Shown here: piece by piece, positions 1 through 4,911 of the stretch
Layout of the letters: each line of letters opens with the position of its first letter
How positions within the stretch are numbered: the first letter of the stretch is position 1
NCBI RefSeq assembly: GCF_943913695.1
Contig: NZ_CALTZE010000175.1
Location: 1 to 5,984 of the forward strand
Source of the DNA: an uncultured Marmoricola sp.
GTDB lineage: Bacteria; Actinomycetota; Actinomycetes; Propionibacteriales; Nocardioidaceae
Reading direction: 5' to 3'
Length of the DNA: 5,984 nucleotides
Position numbers and translations under genes: made by a program
Notes under the pieces: model-generated
Database searches by the model: none
What the model saw: the letters and a program-made list of their open reading frames with translations, nothing else
Told to the model about the DNA's origin: nothing

Positions 1-39
1 GCCCCCGCCCGTCCCGCAGCCCGAGGAGCCCGTCGATGA
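1..39 (+). CDS. possible 3' end of an upstream gene (partial)
   Basis: The frame beginning at base 1 is open for 12 codons (Ala/Arg/Pro-rich, APARPAARGARR) and ends in TGA at 37-39. That TGA overlaps the ATG of the next gene (36-38) as ATGA. The same overlap joins 1511-1514 and 4908-4911 in this window, so this is plausibly the tail of an upstream operon member. Twelve residues are too few to identify a family, and a short open frame is expected by chance at this GC content. The call rests only on the junction style. Confidence 0.3.
   Translation, partial: APARPAARGARR
23..28 (+). promoter_or_regulatory. ribosome binding site of the AraM-like gene
   Basis: GAGGAG lies 7 nt before the ATG at 36. 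It supports that start even though the frame stays open upstream to the window edge. Confidence 0.6.
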
Positions 40-1514
40 CGCCCGCCGCGAACGATCTCGACCGGGTCCGAGAGCTGCTCGCCTCGACCGACCCCGACGG
101 TGACCTCGCGCCCTGCCTGCTGCGCTCGGTGGTGATCGGACCCGACACACTCGAGCAGGTCGCCGACGTGCTCGCCGGGCTGCTGCCCGAGGGCTCGGGT
201 GACCGCGTGGCGCTGCTGGTCGACCGGGTCACGATCACCCGCGCCGGCTCCCTCGGCGTGGAGGACGTCAAGGACCTCGTCGAGCGTCGCCTCAGCGAGC
301 GCTACGACGTCACCCGGGTCGTGCTCGACGACGGCCACGGCGAGCTCCACGTGGGGGAGGGGGTCGTCGCGGCCGCACGCGAGGCGGCGTACGGCGCCGA
401 CGCGGTCGTCGCGCTCGGCGGGGGCACCGTCAGCGACATCGGCAAGGTCGCCGCGGTCGCCGACGAGGGCTGGTCGCCGGTGCTGCTCACCGTCCAGACC
501 GCTGCGTCGGTCGACGGCTACACCGACGACGTCTCGGTCGTGCTGCGCGACGGCGTCAAGCGCACGGTGCCCTCGCGCTGGCCCGACGGCGTGCTCGCCG
601 ACGCCGCGACGGTGGCCGGGGCTCCCGCCCGCATGAACCGCGCCGGCTACGGCGAGATGACCTCCATGCTCACCGCCCCGGCCGACTGGCGGCTGGCGGC
701 CCTGGTCGGCACCGAGCAGCGCTTCCACCCCGCGCCGATCCGGCTGCTGGAGGTGGTGGGCGAGGGCTTCGCCGACTGGGCGGAGGGCGTGCGCCGCGGC
801 GACGCCGCGTCCGTCGAGCACCTCACCCGGGCCCTCGCCGTGCGCGGCATCGTCACCGGGGTCGCCGGCACCACCGCGACCCTCTCGGGGGTCGAGCACC
901 TGGTCAGCCACATGTGCGACCTGCACCACGCCGAGCACCACCTGCCCATGGGGCTGCACGGTGCCCAGGTCGGCGTCGCGGCCGTGGTCGCCGCGGCAGC
1001 GTGGGAGCTGCTCCTGGAGCGCATGGCGGAGGCCCCCGAGCCGCCGCGGCTGCGCGCGGAGATGCTCGACGCCGAGGGTGCGCGGCGTCGGGTGCACGAG
1101 GCCTTCGCCGGGCTCGGCGGCGGCAGCGTCGCCGAGGAGTGCTGGCGCGACTACGGCGCGAAGCTCGACGTCGTGAGGTCCCGGCGCGACGACGTCGACA
1201 CGCTGCTCCGCGAGTGGCCCCACCACCGCGAGGAGCTGCGCGGGCTGGTGCGGCCGAGCGCCGAGATCGCGGCGAGCCTGCGCGAGGCCGGCGCGGCTGC
1301 GACCTTCGCCGAGCTCGACCCCGTGGTCGGCCCCGACCTCGCGCGCTGGGCCGTGAGCAGCTGCGCGCTGATGCGCAACCGCTTCACCGTCGTCGACCTG
1401 CTGATGCTGCTCGGATGGTGGGGCGAGGCCGACGTCCAGGAGGTCCTCGACCGCGTCGCCGCCGTGACGGCGACGGCACCCGAGGGCGAGCCGGTGCTGG
1501 GAGGCGCGCGATGA
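36..1514 (+). CDS. sn-glycerol-1-phosphate dehydrogenase-like protein (AraM/EgsA, iron-containing alcohol dehydrogenase fold)
   Basis: Family members interconvert dihydroxyacetone phosphate and sn-glycerol-1-phosphate with NAD(P)H in the cytoplasm; some relatives may use other substrates. The 492-residue protein has the nucleotide loop ALGGGTVSDIGK (126-137) and the substrate segment TAASVDGYTDD (155-165). A metal-site block GYGEM (204-208) is followed by ADW, then GVEHLVSH (285-292) and LHGAQVG (307-313). By family analogy the metal ligands would be residue 207, His288 and His308. Residue 207 is Glu where AraM/EgsA proteins normally have Asp (GFGDM/GYGDL), and the Lys usually found soon after is missing. 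The protein is about 100 residues longer than B. subtilis AraM (about 394). The AraM-like C-terminal helical part is present (about 415-465). The ATG at 36 has a good Shine-Dalgarno; an upstream start outside the window cannot be excluded. The stop overlaps the FGGY kinase start (ATGA). The family is confident; the substrate is not. Confidence 0.82.
   Translation: MTPAANDLDRVRELLASTDPDGDLAPCLLRSVVIGPDTLEQVADVLAGLLPEGSGDRVALLVDRVTITRAGSLGVEDVKDLVERRLSERYDVTRVVLDDGHGELHVGEGVVAAAREAAYGADAVVALGGGTVSDIGKVAAVADEGWSPVLLTVQTAASVDGYTDDVSVVLRDGVKRTVPSRWPDGVLADAATVAGAPARMNRAGYGEMTSMLTAPADWRLAALVGTEQRFHPAPIRLLEVVGEGFADWAEGVRRGDAASVEHLTRALAVRGIVTGVAGTTATLSGVEHLVSHMCDLHHAEHHLPMGLHGAQVGVAAVVAAAAWELLLERMAEAPEPPRLRAEMLDAEGARRRVHEAFAGLGGGSVAEECWRDYGAKLDVVRSRRDDVDTLLREWPHHREELRGLVRPSAEIAASLREAGAAATFAELDPVVGPDLARWAVSSCALMRNRFTVVDLLMLLGWWGEADVQEVLDRVAAVTATAPEGEPVLGGAR
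1499..1504 (+). promoter_or_regulatory. ribosome binding site of the FGGY kinase
   Basis: GGGAGG lies 6 nt before the ATG at 1511, inside the last codons of the preceding gene. It fixes the kinase start at 1511; the frame is also open far upstream. Confidence 0.65.
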
Positions 1515-3022
1515 CCCGCGACTACGTCATCGGCGTCGACTGCTCGACCACCGCAGCCAAGGCCGTGGTGTGGAACAGGCACGGCCAGGCGCTCTCCTCG
1601 GCGCGCAGCGCCTTCGAGACCAGCCAGCCCCGACCGGGTTGGGGCGAGCAGAACGCCGAGGACTGGTGGGCGGCGACCGCGGCCGCCGTACGCCGTGCGG
1701 TGCAGACCGTGGACACCTCGCGGATCGCCGCGGTGTGCATCACCCACCAGCGTGAGTCCTTCGTGTGCCTCGACGCCGCGGGCCACCCGCTGCGCCCGGC
1801 GATGCTGTGGCTGGACACCCGCGCGACCGTGGAGGTCGAGAAGCACGGCACCGAGGAGGTGCACCGGGTCACCGGCAAGCCGCCCAACCCGACCCCGGCC
1901 TGGTACAAGCTGCTCTGGCTCTCCGAGCACGAGCCGGAGACGCTCGAGCGCGCCGGCAAGGTCGTCGACGTCGGCGGCTTCCTGGTGCACCGCCTCACCG
2001 GCGAGTGGTCGACGTCGTGGGCCAGTGCCGACCCGCTCGGGCTGGTCGACATGTCCACCTTCGACTACTCCGAGGAGCTGCTCCGCGCGGTCGGCCTCGA
2101 CCGGACCCAGCTGCCCGTGCTGGCGGCGCCGGGCAGCGTGCTCGGCACCGTGCGCGACGAGGTCTGCGGGGAGCTCGGACTGCCGGCCGGGATGCTGGTC
2201 GTCGCGGGTGCGGGCGACGGCCAGTCCGCCCAGCTCGGCACCGGTGCCGTGCGTCCCGGGTGCGCCTACCTCAACCTGGGCTCGGGCATCGTCTCGGGCA
2301 CCTTCAGCCACGACTACTCCTACGGCCGGGAGTACCGCACGCTCGCGGCCGCGGTGCCGGGTGCCTACACCCTGGAGACCTTCATCGGCGGCGGCACCTT
2401 CAACCTGAACTGGTTCGTGGAGAAGTTCTCCGGCGTCGACACCCGTGCCCTCGGGCTCGACCTCACCCCGGAGCAGGTGCTCGAGACCGCGGCGGCACAG
2501 CTGCCTCCGGGCGCCGAGGGCCTGCTGGCGCTGCCCTACTGGGCGGGCGCGCTGACGCCGTACTGGGACCACAACGCGCGCGGCGTGCTGCTCGGCCTGA
2601 CCGGTGTGCACGGCAAGTCCCACGTCTACCGGGCGCTGCTCGAGGGCATCGCCTACGAGCAGCGGATGCTCACCGCCGGCGCCGAGCAGGCGCTCGGCGA
2701 GCCGATCACCGAGCTGATCACACTCGGTGGCGGCTCCCGGAGCGCCGTGTGGTGCCAGATCATCGCCGACGTCATGCAGCGCCGCGTGGTGGTGGTGCGC
2801 GAGCCGGAGAGCACCTGCCTCGGCAGCGGCATGCTGGCCGCCGCGGCGATCGGCGTCCACGACTCGGTCGCGCAGGCGGCTGCGGAGATGAGCGGCACGG
2901 CGGCGGCCTTCGAGCCCGACGAGCGGCACGTCGCGGACTACGACCGGGTCTTCGAGGTCTACCGCGACGTCTACCCCGCCAATCGGGAGCTCTTCGCGCG
3001 ACTGGCGGCGGTGACGTCGTGA
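1511..3022 (+). CDS. FGGY-family carbohydrate kinase (xylulokinase/glycerol kinase-like)
   Basis: This is an ATP-dependent cytosolic kinase of a sugar, ketose or polyol. The 503 residues match the usual two-domain FGGY length (about 480-520). The N-terminal phosphate loop is GVDCSTTAAKA (8-18, Asp10). The substrate-side motif ITHQRES (77-83) is followed by MLWLDTR (98-104). The probable catalytic base is Asp236 in GAGDGQSAQLG (233-243). The second phosphate motif is NLGSGIVSGT (255-264). The C-terminal nucleotide motif TLGGGSRSAVWCQIIADV spans 404-421. QRE at 80-82 recalls the NQRET motif of glycerol kinase, whose Arg and Glu contact glycerol; xylulokinases usually have a GQMHG-type motif there. 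The rest reads more like xylulokinase. It starts by ATGA overlap with the AraM-like gene and ends by GTGA overlap with the HAD gene, so it is the middle gene of a coupled operon. The natural substrate cannot be read from sequence. Ribulo-, xylulo-, erythrulo-, dihydroxyacetone and glycerol kinase activities are all possible. Confidence 0.9.
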   Translation: MTRDYVIGVDCSTTAAKAVVWNRHGQALSSARSAFETSQPRPGWGEQNAEDWWAATAAAVRRAVQTVDTSRIAAVCITHQRESFVCLDAAGHPLRPAMLWLDTRATVEVEKHGTEEVHRVTGKPPNPTPAWYKLLWLSEHEPETLERAGKVVDVGGFLVHRLTGEWSTSWASADPLGLVDMSTFDYSEELLRAVGLDRTQLPVLAAPGSVLGTVRDEVCGELGLPAGMLVVAGAGDGQSAQLGTGAVRPGCAYLNLGSGIVSGTFSHDYSYGREYRTLAAAVPGAYTLETFIGGGTFNLNWFVEKFSGVDTRALGLDLTPEQVLETAAAQLPPGAEGLLALPYWAGALTPYWDHNARGVLLGLTGVHGKSHVYRALLEGIAYEQRMLTAGAEQALGEPITELITLGGGSRSAVWCQIIADVMQRRVVVVREPESTCLGSGMLAAAAIGVHDSVAQAAAEMSGTAAAFEPDERHVADYDRVFEVYRDVYPANRELFARLAAVTS

Positions 3023-3843
3023 GCACCTGCACCGAGGCCGGCCCGCGGCTCTACGACGGCTACCTCTTCGACCTCGACGGCACCATCTACCTGGGCGACG
3101 AGCTGCTGCCCGGTGCCCGCGACCTGGTGGCCCGGTTGCGCGAGCAGGGTCGTCAGACGCTGTTCCTGTCCAACAACCCCACCCGCGACCCGCAGATGTA
3201 CGCCGAGAAGCTCACCCGCCTCGGCCTGCCGACCTCACCCAGCCACGTCGTCAACCCCCTGGTCACCATGGTCGACTGGCTGCTGCGGGAAGCACCCGGC
3301 GCCTCGGTCTTCGTGATCGGCGAACAGCCGCTACAGCGCGCGCTGCTTCGGGCCGGCATCCGGCTGACCACGCGCCCGAGCGAGATCGATGTCGTCGTGG
3401 CCAGCTATGACCGCGGCTTCGACTACGCCAAGCTGCAGGTCGCCTTCGACGCGCTCTGGATGCACCGGAGGGCGCGGCTGGTGACGACCAACCCCGACGC
3501 CTACTGCCCGATGCCGGGTGGCCGCGGCGAGCCCGACGCGGCTGCCGTCGTGGCCGCGATCGAGGCGAGCACCGGCGTGACCTGCGAGGCCAACGTGGGC
3601 AAGCCGTCGCCGGTGATGCTGCGTACGGCGCTCGGTGTGCTCGGCCTGGAGGCCGAGGACTGCGTGATGGTCGGTGACCGGCTCTACACCGACGTCGCCA
3701 TGGCCGCCGACGCGGGCGTCGACTCGGCACTGGTGCTCACGGGGGAGACCTCGCGCGCGATGGCCGACGCGGCACCGCCCGGTCGGCGGCCGACCTATGT
3801 GCTGGACCGGGTCGACGAGCTGCTCTGCGAGGGCAGCGACTGA
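3019..3843 (+). CDS. HAD superfamily subclass IIA phosphatase (NagD/AraL/glycerol-phosphate phosphatase type)
   Basis: This is a Mg-dependent phosphatase acting through a phospho-aspartate, 274 residues long, typical for the subclass. Motif I is FDLDGTIYLG (17-26), with nucleophile Asp18 and acid/base Asp20. Motif II is Ser51 in LFLSNNPT, motif III is Lys195 in NVGKPSP, and motif IV is GDRLYTD (219-225; Asp220, Asp225). The C2 cap lies between motifs II and III and contains ASYDRGFDYAKL and TTNPDAYCP, characteristic of NagD-like proteins. The GTG at 3019 is chosen because it gives a full N-terminus and overlaps the kinase stop as GTGA. The next in-frame ATG (codon 60) would remove motifs I and II. 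There is no clear Shine-Dalgarno, which fits translational coupling. B. subtilis AraL and the M. tuberculosis glycerol-3-phosphate phosphatase (Rv1692) belong to this subclass. A sugar- or glycerol-phosphate substrate is therefore reasonable but unproven. Confidence 0.9.
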   Translation: MSTCTEAGPRLYDGYLFDLDGTIYLGDELLPGARDLVARLREQGRQTLFLSNNPTRDPQMYAEKLTRLGLPTSPSHVVNPLVTMVDWLLREAPGASVFVIGEQPLQRALLRAGIRLTTRPSEIDVVVASYDRGFDYAKLQVAFDALWMHRRARLVTTNPDAYCPMPGGRGEPDAAAVVAAIEASTGVTCEANVGKPSPVMLRTALGVLGLEAEDCVMVGDRLYTDVAMAADAGVDSALVLTGETSRAMADAAPPGRRPTYVLDRVDELLCEGSD

Positions 3844-3845
3844 GA

Positions 3846-3873
3846 GTGCACGGAGGTCTTGCGGCCACCGCAC
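3846..3873 (+). terminator. GC-rich imperfect hairpin after the HAD gene (candidate terminator or attenuator)
   Basis: Pairing is GTGC (3846-3849) with GCAC (3870-3873), GG (3852-3853) with CC (3868-3869), and GGTC (3855-3858) with GGCC (3863-3866, one G-U). The loop is TTGC. There is one A-A mismatch and a 2-nt bulge, giving ten pairs. It begins two bases after the stop codon. No T-run follows, so it is not a classical intrinsic terminator. U-poor terminators are reported in actinomycetes, but it could also be an mRNA-stabilising or attenuating structure. Confidence 0.4.
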
Positions 3874-3888
3874 ACCGCCACGTAGCAT
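3859..3888 (+). promoter_or_regulatory. candidate sigma-70-type promoter for the E1 alpha/beta operon
   Basis: TTGCGG (3859-3864) and TAGCAT (3883-3888, matching the actinomycete TANNNT -10 pattern) are separated by 18 nt. Transcription would start near 3894-3896, leaving a leader of about 35 nt before the ATG at 3931. The -35 element lies in the loop and 3' arm of the hairpin at 3846-3873. An alternative -10 is TCTAAT (3898-3903), but it lacks the nearly invariant second-position A and has only a weak -35 (CCGCCA at 3875-3880). The gap, the AT-rich island and the change of gene function all favour a promoter here; which boxes are used is uncertain. Confidence 0.4.
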
Positions 3889-3916
3889 TGACATGCATCT
3901 AATGAATATTTACTCA
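3885..3916 (+). promoter_or_regulatory. AT-rich island with overlapping dyads (candidate operator)
   Basis: Bases 3891-3920 are only 30% GC in a window of roughly 70%. Three partial dyads are visible. CATT-N11-AATG spans 3886-3904. GCAT-N4-ATGC spans 3885-3896 and overlaps ATGCAT at 3893-3898. An imperfect 14-mer at 3903-3916 (TGAATATTTACTCA) pairs at 5 of 7 positions. These sit over the presumed -10 and start site, where a repressor would act. No known regulator family is matched, and short dyads arise easily in AT-rich DNA. Confidence 0.3.
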
Positions 3917-3931
3917 GAAGGAAGCCAGTGA
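3893..3931 (+). CDS. possible 12-codon leader ORF
   Basis: ATG at 3893 opens a reading frame for the peptide MHLMNIYSEGSQ, ending in TGA at 3929-3931. The TGA shares its A with the E1 alpha ATG (TGATG). There is no Shine-Dalgarno before it. If transcription starts near 3893-3895, it would have to be read as a leaderless mRNA, which is common in actinomycetes. It could couple translation to E1 alpha, or be a chance result of the AT-rich segment. The peptide has no regulatory run of a single amino acid. Confidence 0.2.
   Translation: MHLMNIYSEGSQ
3917..3924 (+). promoter_or_regulatory. ribosome binding site of the E1 alpha gene
   Basis: GAAGGAAG carries the AAGGA core (3918-3922) 8 nt before ATG 3931 and 5 nt before GTG 3928. 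The spacing favours the ATG. Confidence 0.6.
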
Positions 3932-4911
3932 TGGAGACAGAGACGCTGCTGGAGATGCAGCGCCGCATGGTGCGCATCCGCCGCTTCGACGAGCGCGCGT
4001 CCAAGATGGTCAAGCGCGGCCAGATCCCCGGCACCGTGCACACGAGCATCGGCCAGGAGGCCCAGGTCGTCGGTGCGTGCATGGCGCTCGGAGACGGCGA
4101 CTACATGTCGGGCAACCACCGCAGCCACGGCCACCCGATCGGCAAGGGCTCGCCCCTCGGGCCGCTCATGGCCGAGCTCGTCGGCAAGGCCGGCGGCGTC
4201 TGCGGCGGCAAGGGCGGCTCCCTGCACCTGGCCGACTTCGCTGTCGGCAGCCTGGGGGAGTCGGGCATCGTCGGCTCCTCGATCCCGATCGCCACCGGCG
4301 CGGCGCTCTCGAGCAAGGTGCTCGGCAACGGCAAGGTCTCGCTGGCCTTCTTCGGCGACGGCGCGGCCAACCAGGGCTGCCTCTACGAGGCGATGAACCT
4401 TGCCGGCGTGTGGGACCTGCCCGTCGTGTTCTTGTGCGAGAACAACCAGTACGCCCTGTCCACCCCGGCGCACACCGTCACCTCCGGCGTCATCGCCGAG
4501 CGTGCGGCGGGCTTCGGGATGCCGGGCGTCCGGGTGGAGAACGGGCAGGACGTGCTCGCGGTCCACGAGGCCGTCGAGACCGCGGTGACCCGCGCCCGCA
4601 ACGGCGAGGGCCCCTCGCTCGTCGAGGTCGTCACCTACCGCTACAACGAGCACAGCGAGGGTCTGCGGCTCGGCACCGACTACCGCAACGCCGACGAGCG
4701 CGCGCAGTGGCTCGAGCGCGACCCGATCGTGCTCTTCCGTCGTCACCTGGCCGAGAGCGGCGTGGCCACCGAGGAGGAGCTCGACGCGCTGGAGGCCGAG
4801 GTGCTCGACGAGGTCGAGCAGGCCTTCCAGTTCTCCCAGGACAGCCCCTTCCCCGACCCCGAGGTGGCCTTCCGCGACCTCTACACCGAGCCGATCGGAG
4901 CAGCCCGATGA
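3931..4911 (+). CDS. thiamine-diphosphate-dependent dehydrogenase E1 component, alpha subunit (acetoin/pyruvate dehydrogenase family)
   Basis: With the beta subunit it should form the alpha2beta2 E1 that decarboxylates a 2-oxo acid, or cleaves an acetoin-like ketol, and passes the acyl group to a lipoyl-E2. The 326-residue length matches AcoA-type subunits. The N-terminal helix MVRIRRFDERA (13-23) and TSIGQEA (38-44) are followed by the active-site loop NHRSHGHPIGKG (62-73). The Gly/His segment GGKGGSLHLAD (92-102) comes next. The thiamine-diphosphate/Mg motif runs from GDGAANQG (142-149) to ENN (170-172). The second loop reads YRYNEHSEG (237-244), with His241 in the usual His position; housekeeping pyruvate dehydrogenases have YRYxGHSMSD-type sequence there. 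HRSHGH and GKGGS look AcoA-like. ATG 3931 is preferred over GTG 3928 by ribosome-binding-site spacing, a one-codon difference. The stop overlaps the beta start (ATGA). The family is certain. Whether the substrate is pyruvate, a branched-chain oxo acid, acetoin or something else is not. Confidence 0.92.
   Translation: METETLLEMQRRMVRIRRFDERASKMVKRGQIPGTVHTSIGQEAQVVGACMALGDGDYMSGNHRSHGHPIGKGSPLGPLMAELVGKAGGVCGGKGGSLHLADFAVGSLGESGIVGSSIPIATGAALSSKVLGNGKVSLAFFGDGAANQGCLYEAMNLAGVWDLPVVFLCENNQYALSTPAHTVTSGVIAERAAGFGMPGVRVENGQDVLAVHEAVETAVTRARNGEGPSLVEVVTYRYNEHSEGLRLGTDYRNADERAQWLERDPIVLFRRHLAESGVATEEELDALEAEVLDEVEQAFQFSQDSPFPDPEVAFRDLYTEPIGAAR
4897..4900 (+). promoter_or_regulatory. ribosome binding site of the E1 beta gene
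   Basis: GGAG lies 7 nt before ATG 4908 and favours it over the in-frame ATG at 4917, three codons later. Confidence 0.55.

Noticed and set aside
1..103. Second open frame at the window start, ending at 103
   Set aside because: It would overlap the AraM-like gene by 68 nt and reads as Pro/Arg-rich shadow sequence. The frame ending at 39 gives the more usual 4-nt junction.
914..1510. N-terminal extension of the FGGY kinase by about 199 codons
   Set aside because: The added residues are Arg/Ala/Pro-rich out-of-frame translation of the AraM-like gene. ATG 1511 has a good ribosome binding site and yields a normal FGGY N-terminus.
36..1514. AraM-like gene as 3-dehydroquinate synthase or glycerol dehydrogenase
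   Set aside because: These share the fold, but the SVDGYTD, EHLVSH and LHGAQVG motifs match the G1P dehydrogenase/AraM group better. No aromatic-pathway gene is nearby.
1151..2929. 592-codon open frame on the minus strand opposite the kinase
   Set aside because: It is a shadow of GC-rich coding DNA. Its translation is low-complexity Arg/Gly/Ala/His-rich with no recognisable motif, while the + strand frames carry complete family motifs.
3888..3893. Perfect TTGACA as a -35 box
   Set aside because: At 16-18 nt spacing the -10 position would be TTACTC, TACTCA or ACTCAG, all poor. Transcription would then begin at or beyond the E1 alpha ribosome binding site.
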